From: Raphanus sativus
Lineage: Eukaryota; Streptophyta; Magnoliopsida; Brassicales; Brassicaceae
DNA length: 64,000 nt
Assembly: GCF_000801105.2 (NCBI RefSeq)
Contig: NC_079516.1
Location: 15,190,001-15,254,000 of the forward strand
Reading direction: 5' to 3'
Shown here in pieces: positions 46,986 to 60,335 of this stretch. The notes under the pieces are model-generated. The model saw only the letters and a list, made by a program, of their open reading frames with translations. It did not search any database and had not been told where the DNA came from. The position numbers and the translations under genes were made by a program. Position 1 is the first letter of the stretch, and each line of letters opens with the position of its first letter.

Positions 46986-49249
46986 TCAACCAATCGGTGG
47001 ACCTTTTGGTGTATCACTGGAGTTCTTATGTGACTTGTGCTTCGATCTTTTCTCCCGTTTCTTACTCCTGAGAAGAAAACGAATAGAGAACATAGTCATC
47101 AACTTAAGCTGCCAAAAAAAGTATGCAAGAACAAAAAAGTAGGAAGGTTAATTAATTAGTACTCGTCATGTGAAGAGCTATGTCCTAGACAAGATTTTAG
47201 CTTCCTGTTGATATGCTTCATGTCCTTTTCACTTGGGTACTTATAGTTCTTTACCTGCAAAAAAAAAAAAAAAGAGAAGGGAACATATAGTAAAACTGCA
47301 TATTTAGAAATGAAGTTTCGTAGTCAGTCAGTAGCATACCAAATATTCAACGTCATCTAGTAATCTTATGAGCTCTGAAGTCGTGTGCTCAGAGTTGGGT
47401 TGAGAAACAATGTTCTCTAGGTACCTGCACTAAACGAAGTTTTTAGTTTAAGATCCAAACCGCTACAAGCTTTCACATAACAAAAAACAGAGGCCAAGAG
47501 GGTGTAATAATAACCTATCAAAGTCAACCACTCCAAGAACCCCATTTGCAATACGCAAAGCAGCCAAAGCCAACTGAGAAACAAATACATGAGTTTCAAC
47601 CAGATTCTTTGATGGTTTTTTTAAGTATTCTTCAATTTGATATTAAAAACAAAAGGCTAAGGGAGACAAAAGAAACCCACCTGGCCAGGAGGAAAGAGGA
47701 GTGGAGCATCTGTGAGCATAATTTTATCGGCTTCTGCTGTTGCAGCTTTGAGCAAACTCTGCAAAGTAACTGAAAATGTTATATGCCAGTGTATGAGAAC
47801 AATGAAACTTCAGAGAGGCCCGTTTAAAGCAAAAAGAAGACTTGCAGTAGTCATGAAGAGAGAGAGATCTACCTCCAGCTTTTGGATTTCATCATCTCTA
47901 GCTTGAAGAAATTCCTAGAGGATGATGATAAGACGATGTCACTTTTGGAGACAAGTGTCAAGTTAAAACAAGTATTGATAAACTACAAACCGAATATAAA
48001 GTATTGACAAGCTATAAATTTCACAATGTTCTTCCCCTATAGACAGCTAAGATTTTACCTCCATGTTGCTGACAAAGCCTTCGATTGCACGATACGGTGC
48101 ATAAACAATCAGATCAAATTCCAAACTCTGCAAACAATAAAGTTAAATCTAATATGAAACAGAGAAGAACACAGAGGACAGGAGGGATAAATAAACATAG
48201 GGAAATAGCTACATATTATTGTCATGCCTGGAGAACAGCCATCTCGTACTTGAGAATTACATGGTGATCTTGTTTAATCCCCTTGCCTATCTCCTCAGCA
48301 GATACATGATTCTCCTCTATTTTACAGGCTGCATACACGCAGGTTAACCTGTTCAATGAAAAGTATCAATAACCTGACAGCAATTTGATAAAACACTTTC
48401 AAAACATTATCTTTCTTTTTCTAATGGAAAGCAAAACTTGGTCAAGGCTGTGGGTGAAAGAAGTTTTATACATTATTTCTTTGGGATGATGTTGCATAAC
48501 AGACCACTGCAGATAAAATCTTTTAAAGTATTGCAGAGCTGTTGCCTGCAAAAAAAAAATTAGAAACAAAAACATGATAATTCAGAGAGCTAATAACAAG
48601 ATCAAGGCTTTTTATTAATTTTATTTGGAAATTCTATCTGAAATGTGGACCTGAATCTTGTGAGGAAACTCAAAGGCACTGCAGACTTCTTGAACCTTCG
48701 CCTCATAAAAAGCTCTCATGAAACGTTCCTCATCAACACTCAAAGGCTTAAGCTTCTTATCACCTTAGAGAGTTAAAAAATAAAATAAAACTAACATCAT
48801 TAAAAACTTCGACCAACAAAAACCATAATGATAAATAAATAAATAAATAAATAAATAAAAACTTACCTTGATCTCCTCCTGCATCAAATTTCTCTGATGG
48901 ATAAGTTAGTGAACCACTAGCATCTACTTCAACTTGGGTTGTTCCACACTATGAATAAGAATAATAAGTTTCAAAAAAAAAAGAATCTATAATAAATACA
49001 AGAAGTAACACTCATACCTTCTCCAGCAGTTGTACTGCCCTCTGGTTAGCAGCTTTATATCTCTCTGCCTACAATATTAACAACAACACTAGAGCTTAGC
49101 TGCAACACCAAGAACAATCACACATGGACATGGTTTTTCTCGTCGAAAAGAAAACAAGAAGCAATAAAGAACGTATGGGAGATGGATACTAGTTTCTGGG
49201 GTGTGAAAATCCACTTGGCCCTTTGAGTTGATGTCTGGAAATCCGCCAT
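46986..49249 (-). CDS. CYCH;1: Cyclin H (CDK-activating kinase / TFIIH subunit)
   Basis: Thirteen exons (49190-49249, 49018-49068, 48867-48948, 48651-48763, 48472-48545, 48228-48348, 48059-48127, 47873-47914, 47681-47758, 47515-47573, 47340-47424, 47163-47254, 46986-47067) give 335 residues, one short of my memory of the Arabidopsis protein. Cyclin H activates CDKD kinases in TFIIH, controlling RNA polymerase II and cell-cycle CDKs. Seen: the N-terminal helix [15 protein letters not shown]; the first cyclin box ([60 protein letters not shown]); a second fold ([16 protein letters not shown]); and a basic C-tail ([13 protein letters not shown]). The intron after exon 6 uses a GC donor (CAG/GCATGA), the only way to keep frame. 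A Helitron ends 112 bp before the ATG. Confidence 0.94.
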
Positions 49250-49360
49250 TTCTGTGCGACGACGGATGATCGCCGATACCAAATTCAACACACGCTGTCG
49301 ACGACGACGACGGCGATTCTCGGGGATGAACCACCGTCTCACTCAATTTCAATCTTTATA

Positions 49361-52300
49361 TCTACTTTATTAAAACAGAAGTACACATATAAACTTACCC
49401 TTACAGTTTCCCTTTATTTACAACCAAATGCCACTGAGAATTTTATTAGTTTCACGTTAAAAATTCATGTCTTTTTCACGTAGTCATTGTTTCCTAAATT
49501 AAAGTAAACGAAATACAAAGAAGGAAACAAGATTATAACATCGCTATACTAAAATATCAGTTTTCCAGATATACCACGTTTTCCTTTACCACCATATCAG
49601 TTTTCCTGCATTATCAAATAAGCACAATCACAATTAAAATCGATTTCACACATTGTAAACTTCTGTAAACGATGATTTGTCATGGTTATACCATGTAAAA
49701 TTTATGAATAATTATATACATTATAAAAGATCAGCTCATAGAAACTATCAAATTAAAAAGTTAACATCTTACATCTATTTTACTTTATTTCATCACCACC
49801 CAACATCTAATACTCTTATAAATGCAGTTCGACAACTAATAATACATTAATACAATACTATAAGTTGCAATTCGAGAACTATAATACATTAAAATTCACA
49901 AGCAACAAAAAAATCTACTAAATCAGCAAACTTCCCTATTTATTTGGTACAAATCAAAACATACCATAAACAAAATCATCAATTTAGAATTTGGAATTCA
50001 GAATATTATAATTCCCCCATAAATAATTACATTTACGCTTACAATAAAGGAACAAACACAAAATAGATAAACAATCACATTTACGCCTATACTTGCGGAA
50101 CAAGCACAAAATCTTATTGTTTCCTATTTCAAATCATAACTACTAAGTATTTAAGGAAAACTGAATATATGATGGCACACAAAATTCCAACTAACACCAA
50201 TCAAATCTTAGCCTTATCCTATATTATGGGCTTTTAACGATAAAACATAATCAAAAAAAAATATTCTTTTCATTTATTTTGGCGTAATATGCCTTGCAAA
50301 TTAGGCTAAAATATTTTCCTTCCCTAGGTTCTTGTATCTCCACTATATATTCTACCCGACTTTAACTCATTCTACACAGTATTTTAAGAGTCACCTCACA
50401 AAAAGCATATCTGCTAACAAAAAATTTCATTTGATCGAAGATCTCAAACAATACAAGGATGCGTGAGTGGAACTGATTCACTCATGGGTGCAAAACCCAC
50501 CTTACGCTGATGAAACATTAGAGACGGTTTTAGCTGATGAAACATTTAGTTCTATTGTCTGAGTATTTCTTTTAAATTTTAAACATTGGAGATGGTTTTC
50601 AACAATCTTTGACATATTCATGATCAGGTATGTGATTTATCTCTACTTGCATGATTGAGTGATTTGTTTTTTTAAGTAGTTTCTCTGTTCTTATCATGAT
50701 TGAGACACACATGGAGTTCAAGAAGACTGGTTGAAAAGATGGCCGTTTTAGACTCATCAGTGTGTTGACGTTGTTTTGTTTTCTAAGTTAATTCTCTAAT
50801 TTACGCATTTGTTTTTATTTGTTACAAGCTACATTTGATTTTATCTTTCAAGAATTGAATTTTATTTGTTTTTGCCATTGTTACATAAACATTGACTCAC
50901 AAGAATCCAGAAATGTATTATTATTCAATCAATACTATACAGTAAACTAAAATCTAACTCAACAGTGTATTTCTAATTCTACGTGACTCTACAGTTTTTC
51001 ATCTAAAGAGATCAATAATGGTTACTAACCTTGATTTTTTGGGTTTCGTTCACCGCTGACGAGAAACTTCATTTCTGTTAGCTCACGTCTCACCACTTTA
51101 GTGACCTTGATTAACCCAAACGAGAAGAACATAATATAATCAGTTCTAATTCATAAAAAATATTATTCCAAAAAGGGTATGGCAAGGTAAAAGCAATTCT
51201 ATACAATAGAATCTATGACACCAAACATTAGAATGCAACTGATTGTTCTATGCTGTTTATACTAAACAATTACTTACAACCAATTCATAGCTCAAGAACA
51301 TAACTACTGTATACAATAGATATAGAATAAAACAAAACGTTAACTAGCAAGTTCAATATCATTACAGAAGCGAATGTCATCAATAGATAGAAGCACATAA
51401 AACATTATATCATTGTTTCAATGTAACTGTCACTATAGAACATTATATCAGTCTATACAACAGATCAATCAAGATCTTGACCATATGAAATAACAAGATA
51501 TATGAAATAATACTTAGCTCTCTACTGAAAGTGTCTTTGCATCATCGACCGCATATTTTTTTTTCTTCTATCATATTTTTGCAGACATGTTTCCGAATTC
51601 CTTTCTCACTCCACGTAGGTGTTTTTGTCCACCTAAACAAAAGAAAAATTAAAAATGACCACGAGAAATTCCTAGAGTATAGAATTCAAAGCATACGTTG
51701 AACAAAAATAAATAAATTCGAAGATAACCTTCAATATATTTCATTTGGTGGACATGAGAATTCTCACCAAAAAGTACCTCCTATTTAACCCGAGCAAAAA
51801 GAAGATCAACTTTTTAATTTTTCTATTTTCTGACCACACAAATCAACCACTCATCTTCTGCATGTTTGGTTCTGGACTCACACACGATTTTCTTTCAAAA
51901 ACAGTAAAAAAAAAACTTATTTTGAGCAAAAAAAGATCGAAGGTTTGAAAGGAAATACCCAGATTCGTAAAGGAAACATGCCGATATACTCTTGCCCCAT
52001 GAAATCAGATATCCCGTTAAAGAACATGAATCCGATTTTCTCCATTGTAATCGCCTTTCTCACAGAAAAAAATGGAGATCGGAATGTTTTTCTTTAGCTT
52101 TCTTTTTCTATTTTTTCCCGTAATAGGAACGGTCGGTGAAAGAAACATAGTGTTTGGTTTTTTTTATCGACTACAAAATGTTTGGGTTAGTTGGGCCATT
52201 TGAGAAGATATCTAAACAAATTTTAATTAAATCTATAGAAATATGGCCCAACTTAAATTATAAGTTGGGTTTATCATTTTTTAAAAAGTTTAGCTCACAT

Positions 52301-52506
52301 ACATATAATTAACTCAATTTTGTTGTCATAGTGGTGATCAAATGCACGTTTTGTATTCTTTTTTTGGAAGGGAAATTATGTTGCAGCAATATTTTTTTGT
52401 CTGCATTTTTATTATAATTTTTATACTATGTAATAGTGTAGAAAACATTTAATTATATTACGGAAACAAAAAAAACACCCGCCCGGTCGGGCGGGTCCAG
52501 CTCTAG
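49361..52506 (+). mobile_element. 3.1-kb Helitron upstream of CYCH;1
   Basis: It starts TCTACTTTATTAAAACAG after A (49360) and ends CTAG (52503-52506) before T. A strong hairpin (CCGCCCGGTCGGGCGG, 52480-52495) lies 7 bp before the terminal CTAG. The interior is AT-rich, with a decayed RPA-like fragment at 50425-50544 and no intact replicase or helicase. Its left end is 112 bp upstream of the CYCH;1 ATG and its right end about 210 bp beyond the ALY1 stop. Confidence 0.85.
50425..50544 (+). pseudogene. Decayed RPA1-like (DUF223) fragment inside the Helitron
   Basis: The frame reads FHLIEDLKQYKDA, stop (TGA, 50464-50466), then VELIHSWVQNPPYADETLET and VLADET. This resembles the first OB-fold of the plant RPA 70-kDa-like proteins (LKPYK..W.V.V..LHSW.......ETLE.VL.DE). 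Such genes are known passengers of plant Helitrons, so the location supports the match. A premature stop and loss of the rest make it non-functional. The match is from memory. Confidence 0.5.
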
Positions 52507-52714
52507 TTATTATTATTTTTAAAGTACGTAAAATTTCATTAGATAATGTTGGGCTTTCATGGGCTTGCGTAATAAAAATTAAGTAAATTTTATTTCATAG
52601 GCTTTTAAGCCCAAAACTGGCCCAATAAAAGAATTAACTGTTCATTACTTATTACCTAACTAAAACTAAACTAACCTCTACCATTACCATCCATCCATCA
52701 AAAAGTTTTTTTTT

Positions 52715-55700
52715 TCATATTTTTACAAGAGTCATGATTTGATTCGTGATCCATCCCATGCAAGTCTGAATGTCTCTGTAGACCGGCATGTTCTGGTGAC
52801 ACCGTGGCTCCAAGCTTCTCACTGCTATCTCCATCACCTGAGCTACATCAGCTGGTGGGTACTTCTTCTCTGTGCACCTCTGTATAACCTCTTTCCCTCT
52901 CAGTATATGTTAAAAAAACAAAAGTGATTTCAAGAGGGAAAAATTCCTTTTAAATTTTACCTGAATCATGAGCCAAGTTGAAAGACAAGAGGCAATAAGC
53001 TCTGAAGGCATCATCAAACCTTCAGTGTCTGAGGGAGACCAGCTCTGATGATGATCGAAGATGCCATTGGTTTGGTCTTGACACACTATGGAGTTATCTA
53101 ATGGCTCATGATGTTCTCCTCCTATTGAGTCTAAAGCTTGTAGAACCACATTCCTTACGTATTTATCATCCTTTACCAAAGATGCAGCCTACAACAGCAC
53201 AAAAGGGTAATATTTGAATGAGTTTTGAGTTATCTGTATTATAAGATTTGGAAACTTCTCTAGATATAGTTGATCTTAACTACCTTAAGAGCTGCATCCA
53301 CCATTGCTTGTGCTGTTGATCTTGAACCACTAATAATTCCAAGCACTTCTGGCTCCATTTCCTGAAAAGCAGAATCAAAAACAATATTTATACATTCACC
53401 TTTATACTTTTAAGGATTTATTCAGAGTTTCCACGGTAGCCCCAAGTTTCATTAACTTGGGCAAACATAGTGTCATTACCTCTGCATCTGAAGTATCCTC
53501 CAACATCAGAGCTCGTCGAATTTCACCTTGTCTTGTCTTGTTATCAGCTGTGTTAAATGATTGATCAGTAGTGTCCCTATCATCCTGTAGAGACTTATTG
53601 AATCATGCACAGGGTTTACCAAAAAAAAACGTATAGAAAAGAAAAAAAAAAGAAGATCAAAACGTAATGTGTACCTGTTTCTTACGAGGAATCATGGAAA
53701 AGTCTATATTTTCAAGCACAGACGGAGGGAACAGAGCAGATGCATCAGATCTTGGGCGTCTGTTGACCTCTGCTTCTTTGCTTTCGACTTGCCTCCTCAG
53801 ACCGTCTGGCATGATGTATTCCAACGGATTTAAAGGCATGATATCAATGTCCTGTCAGATAAAAAAAAAGGACTTGTTAAAACCATCTGAGTTACTATTA
53901 GTGTCCACAAGAAGTGAGTTTGTGATTTTACCATAACTAAGTCGACGCCCAAGTCATCAAACAGAACCTTGCACTTGTTATGATCAACAGTAAGAATCTT
54001 GCCATCACGAATTTCCCGTGTTTTAGGATGTACGGCAATGACTCTGTTCCCCACTGATAAAGGCTGAGCAAAATCTCTTGGAAGCACTTCCCTTGCACCA
54101 CCTGCACGTATCTCTGTGTAATGCTCTCTCGCAGATTCGCGATACAGTTTGAGTTTGTCCCGCTCTTCCTGTATGAACTTCTCAGAGAATCTCCGAGTTC
54201 TACCAAGAGAACTAAAAAAAAATACACAGCAGAATGAGTATAACCTTTTTGCAAATCTTTTACATGTAAAAATTACAGAGAGGGAACTTTAACAAACCTT
54301 TTAATGACGCTCCATTCAAGACGAGTAAGTCTTGGAGCGTTACCAATCCCCAGATGATTTAGAAAATCAATGAACTCCATCTTCGCAAACCAGGGGTAGT
54401 CAATAGCACTGTAGAACCATTCAAATATGCACCTTCGACGTACCAATGGATGTGACAGACAAGTAGAAACTTGCTCCTGTAAATGGAATAAGCAAAATAA
54501 AATTTACCAGATTTTGAAATGAGTCTAAAGAGAAGAAATTAAAAGTTAGAGACTCTTACCTTTAATAACTCATGTTTTGAATTAGTTTCGTAGCTATGTG
54601 GCTTCTCATGAGTGGTTTCAGAAGATTTAGATCTCTCTTGTAAACTTTTCTTCAAACTCATCTTACGCCTGTTTGGTGGTCTCTGCGTTGGAACCGAACC
54701 TGAAACTTGTGTAGCTGACACTACTGCATCCGGTCCGGTTATTTTTCTATCACTACTTGAAGAAGATTCTTCTGAGGTCTTTGCAGTTCTCAGCTGCTTT
54801 GGTGGACTTTGATCAGCACGTCTTGCTTTTTTGATCAGAGTCTTCAAATTATCATCTTCAGCCGATTCCTGAATTGCAATAAAATACTTAAGCATAAGCT
54901 TTTTGCATAGTGGACGACCACCAGAGATCACAGAGTAAAGATTAAACCCAAGCAGATACCTTATTGTGTAGAGTTTTACGTTTTCTTTTTGAAGTGCCAA
55001 GTTCCCCTATGGAAACAGCATTAGCATCAATGGTTTCCTGTTTGCTAGCATCAGCAGCTGAAATTGCAGGTAGAAGACTATCTTCTTCTGGTCCTGCTTG
55101 TTTTGATTTTCGTCTGTGATAGCTTCTGACAAAGGTTTCCGGAGTGTTAGGTTTCTCATCCACGTTGTTAGCTATTCTGTCTTCTTTCAACCGTGGATTT
55201 GATTCTACATATATCCAACACAAAACATTAAAGAGATGTGAATGGTCGAAGGTGAAAGCTATCTTCTTCTAAACACAGACAATATAAAAAACATTCGTTG
55301 TTTCACCTGATTCCTTCAAACCATCAGAAGACAGTAAAGCTGACAGTTCAGCCAATGCTTGCAGAGCTTCGAATTCATCTACACGAAGACACACTCAGTA
55401 AGTTTCAGATTCTGGTATAAGATAAAACTATAAAATAGGATTATTATTGAACCTATGAACTTATTATTGCGTTTTACCTCCAGATTTGAGTCCCTCATTG
55501 GCATTGCATGCTTTTCCCCTGTCATCAGAAGCATCTCCTTCTGCTTCTTCAAATCTAACATTTTTCCCCTTCTGGGGAACCTCCACCGTACCAACCCCTT
55601 CCGTATCCATCAACAAAGCAACATCTCCATCAGGCGCTCCCTTTATATGCCTTCTGTCTCGGCCTATTATCACCACATTCCTAACCATGGAGCTAGCACG

Positions 55701-57284
55701 GTGCTTGGATTGAGCTTCCTTTGCTTGTGACTGGCAAAAGCAAAAAAAAAAAATTAGAATTGTGTGTTTTAATGATTCGTCATGATAAGTTGTTAGAGCT
55801 AGAAATATACCATTTTTTCGTTTGGAGTGCTTCGATTGCCTTCTGCTCTTCTATGTGGTGACCCTCCTCCCCTTCTCGCTGCATTTGCCAATGCTAACGC
55901 TAGTGTATCATCGTCATCGGCCTCAAGTTGCTTTTTGGCTCTTTTATTTGGTGGCATAGAAACTTCTCTATCATCCCTCTGGTATTCACTTGATACAGGA
56001 AACCGAGGTGTACGTTTACCAGCGGCACGTCGCTCCATTCCTGCATAGTGCAAAGTAACAAATCAAAAACATTCTTGAACATATTCATTTACATGTATCC
56101 GTTACGCTGCCACATAATTATTCCACAAGACAGCTCTCTACCATATAAATATTGTGAACAAACAGAACTAAGATAAAAAGGCAGCTTGTTGTTCAATTAC
56201 TCAACAATTTAAACAGCATATTAATAACCATTTCTTTAGCATCTTTTAATCCATAAATTTTGTACCATAAGTTTGTGTCAGCTTTAGAAATGAGAGGCAG
56301 CCTTCCGCTGATGCAACTTGATGTGGTGGATAAACTTCTTCTCGAAAATCACTAGACGGAAGTTTAGCAAGTTTGCGCTTCTGATATTTCATCGATAGTC
56401 CAGAGGCACCATGTCCTTCTTCTTCACTTTCGCTCTCCTCCTACAAACATTACCATTAGCATGTAACAACTGGACGACACAACTTTACTATACAAACTAA
56501 TCTGCCACATCTCTCCAACTGTTTACAAGTATATATAACACTAAAATTTCACAAATTTAGTTTACCCAAGCAAGAAGTAAAATTTAACATGAATTTTAAG
56601 GTGTTAGCAAGACAAATGACTCACTATGACGCTGTAATGATCAGTCATCATTGCAATGAGGCCAGCGACAGACGCAGTTCCCTCGGGCAGGGACAAATAT
56701 GCCTGGACAGAAAAGACCAAAAAGATATCAAATGGATGAAAAAGGGTGTTCATGTTTGAACTTAACGAAGCCAAGGGATAACATATTCTTGTATTCATAG
56801 TCATACACGATTCATATTAAAAAGAGCTTCCACCATGTCAACAGACCGGCTATTCCGCACTGCAGCAGCTACCTAAAGCAGTTTCCAGAGAAGAGACAAA
56901 CAAGTATTAAAGACGTTGTAAGTCATACAAAAAAAAATTGAGAAAGTAGTCTTATCAAACAAACCACACTGTACAAACACAACACAGCTTTTACCTTTCT
57001 CCAGTCTCTGCCATGCTTCCGATAAGCGTCATAGAAACGCTCAAGCTCTCCTTTCGTCCAGTGAGGTCCCAGCTTATCAGTCAATATCTTCCTCTGTGGA
57101 TAAGAATTAACACATAGTCAACAAAAGAGCACTAGACAGAGGGTTTGAAAAACCTCTCTGTCTCACTAACATTAAAGTGACTCACTCTTGGCTTGGTTTT
57201 GCTAGAGTTCCTTAAATCTCTCTCTGGAGAAGGTTCTCTGGTGGAACGTTTGTACACACTCTTGGACGTCCTACTTGGCGCCAT
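52715..57284 (-). CDS. ALY1: ALWAYS EARLY / LIN-9-type DREAM-complex protein
   Basis: Seventeen exons run from 57186-57284, 56995-57093, 56807-56872, 56625-56702, 56266-56440 and 55811-56040, through 55478-55730, 55307-55378, 54960-55204, 54560-54868 and 54298-54476, to 53932-54211, 53675-53851, 53480-53584, 53284-53361, 52961-53188 and 52715-52879. They give about 945 residues. Seen: an N-terminal SANT/Myb domain at about 44-105 ([21 protein letters not shown]); a basic, acidic-patched linker; the DIRP domain from about 551 ([41 protein letters not shown]); a Tudor-like stretch ([32 protein letters not shown]); and a C-terminus [15 protein letters not shown]. Homologs of Drosophila Always early and LIN-9 form Myb-MuvB/DREAM complexes that set cell-cycle and differentiation genes. 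Splices are GT-AG and in frame. Synteny favours ALY1 over its paralogs. Confidence 0.92.
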
Positions 57285-60200
57285 CTTCTGATTTACCTGT
57301 CCAGTGATTGCCAACCAAAAGCTCAAAATCAAAACTGATCTGACCAAGAAAAGACACAAACTTTTTGCTCCCCTTAAACAAAAATTTGCAGCTTCGATGA
57401 ATAAAGACAACAGCTTTGCTTACAAAACCCCCAATCGGAATCAAACTTTGGAGGGAATTCAAAAAATCAAAACCCAGATTCGAATCCAAGATTTCAGAGA
57501 ATTTGAAAGTAACCACAGACTAATCAATCCAATACCCGAAAATTCAAATTCCTAAAAATCAGATTAAGAGTTAAGTTCAGAAGAGATCCCAATTAGTAAA
57601 CCCTAAATCAGATCAGAGATCATCCACTCACCGATTACGCAGCTCTCAAAAGAGAATCGGCGTCGAATCACACAGATAAAAGTTCGGTTCTGAGAAAAGC
57701 TTTGAGAAGCTTCTTCGATAGATCGGTGAGGAAAACTCGAAAAGAGGTTGAGAGAGAAAAGGATTGTTTAGAGAGAGAGAGAGAGAGAGATGAGAGAGAG
57801 GCGTTGCCGCGAAACTTGAATAAAAAGGACGACTTTAGACTTGAGAGAGAGAGAGCCAATAGGCATTTGTTTATTTATTTTTTTGTTTGCCACTCTGAAT
57901 ATCTAAAACCCTGTGATCTTAAACGACCACGTGTCGTATCTGTAGATATGCACCGTTGAATATTTTTTTGAGTTTATTTAGGGTTTGTAGTAACGGCTCC
58001 ATGAGATTTTTTCTTTAACAACTATAATTATTTATTCATATAATGTAAAATTACATAGAGTTCAAATAAAAACAAGAAAACAATGAATTACACAATTGAT
58101 ACGAAGAAACAACAATACATTTGATAGTGACTTCTCATAGTCAGTATAAACACCAATTTCCTTTGTTGTATAACATTGGCCAACTTCATATTTAAATCTA
58201 TAAATATCTTACGAAAAAGAATCTAATATATTGATTCGTTTGAAATGTATAGAAATTAAAGTTGCCAATATTTAACGATTATAAAAAGTGTCATACAACA
58301 AAGGAAATACACTTTCAGTTTCGAACCATCTTCTCTTCTATAGCCATTCCCATAATTTCATCAGCAACCATAAATAGCAAGTCCCCTTCAGTTTTTCATC
58401 CAACTTCTCCAACATTATTTTCCATTAATAAAAGAAAAATAAAATACCGGTTAAGATAACGCCTCACAAGTTGTGGAGATTGGCCATCAATCATGGGCAT
58501 AATGACCATGTCGGAGATGAATGATATGTGTAGTGGATGTAACTCATGCAACATCTCACTCGGATCAGAGAATTAGCGATTCCAATTTGAAATCGAAATA
58601 AATCTAAAATGATCCATTGACAAATGGGATCACAAGATATTACTAGAACTATCACTGGTGAAAACATAAACCAAAACAACATTGATGTATGCTTCCAGAA
58701 ATTATTCCAGTAAAAGCATGAAAATGGATAAAAGAGTTATTGATAACTATGCATACTTGCGTCGTTTCCTTTGAATCTTTGATTCTTCGTCTTCTTCCAC
58801 ATCATGTAAGACACAAGCCTTGATTGAATTGTGTATAAAATATAAATTTAGTGCAGAAAGACTGTATTGAAAAAAAGTAATTCAATCGCTATTTTGTTCG
58901 TAGAGAGAACTGAGCGGTTATTGTACATGTTGAAGTCTCTCTACGGCTCCACGATATTATATTTGAAAAATACCTAATTTTGAAATAAAATGTGTCTACG
59001 AAATAGATAATAACGCCGAGAAATAGAAAATTTTTCTGGCCATCTGAAAAATGCAATATATACTTTTTCACTGAATCTTTCAACAGTCGACGGCCGTTAT
59101 TTTGAATTCAAATTTTAACAGAATTATAACGTAAAAAATTAAACATATTTGGTTAGATGGGTTTTAATTAAATATCATTTGTTTATCAATTTGACCAGGA
59201 TCTAATATTATATTGGTCAACAGAAAAATAACAAGATATATATATATATACTAAGAACATCATTATCAATAGTTTTTAAAAGTTGTTTTTACCATTAAAA
59301 ATATATTGAAAAAGAAAGAAAAATAAAAAAGAAAGAAGGAGTTTTTCATATGAGACTAACAGAAACTAAAAAACCATGTAGCACTTTACCAATGGTCTAA
59401 ATATTTATATTTTAAATTTAATTATATAATTTAAGTTATATCAGAATCAATAACCTAAATCTTCCAGCAAACATGCAGAGTGTTTAAGTTGTTGAAATTT
59501 TCAGTTATGTTCTACTGCAACAAAAAAGGTGAACAAATCACCAACCAGGAAACACACAAAGACTCAATGATGTAATTATTATAGTCAACTTGGATCTGGA
59601 CTGAATTAAACTCAGTGAAACATTGGTTTTTGTTCTAAATTTTTTAAATCTTATTTTACATAAAAATAAACTTTAATTATAATCAAAGAATAAAATATTC
59701 TTAAGAAGTATTTAAGACATCAAATTTTCAGATCCTACTCATAGTGTCATGTAACAGAATAAAATACTAGGAATCAACTCTCATCCATGATATCTGCATT
59801 TGTAGGTATGAGAACTAAGAACCGATGAAGTAACAGATTGCTAACGAATGAACAAGCCATATCTAAGTTATAGCAATTCTTTTTTTTTTTGGTCATCAGT
59901 TATAGCAATTCTAATATCGAAATTCATGTAGATTTTTGTTCAAACAGTTGGAACACAGGGGTGTATACGTAAATTAGGTTATTTACGATCTTTTCTAAAA
60001 TAAAAGGAAGTTAAGGGGTTTTTCTTAATTAACGAAAATATTTTTTATTCTTTTTTTACGAAACCATCCAAGCTGAAGGAGAGGTTTAAAACTTTCAAGT
60101 TAAAGAGGCTTTATAAGGATCCTATTTGCTAACCCGTATTCGGATCCGTTTTCTAACGCTCCTATAGATGGATGAACGGTGATGATTATATATAAACGTT

Positions 60201-60335
60201 ACAAAGCTCCTCACATCCAACGGCTCTTATTCATCTAAAACAAATTCAAATTCCCCCCCCCCCTTAACCTAACGCTCTATCTCTCTCTCTCTCGCTTTTG
60301 CTCTTCAGCATTTTCGATCCTTAAGCAAATCCGCC
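57285..60335. other. Intergenic between the divergent ALY1 and kinesin genes
   Basis: The first 500 bp carry the ALY1 5'UTR and promoter, with a (GA)n run (57771-57790). From 57960 to 60000 I see AT-rich sequence with no gene. An 11-base C run (60255-60265) and a CT repeat (about 60281-60294) lie in the kinesin promoter or leader. If the synteny is right, LACS7 and other genes between ALY1 and the kinesin in Arabidopsis are missing here. Confidence 0.55.
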
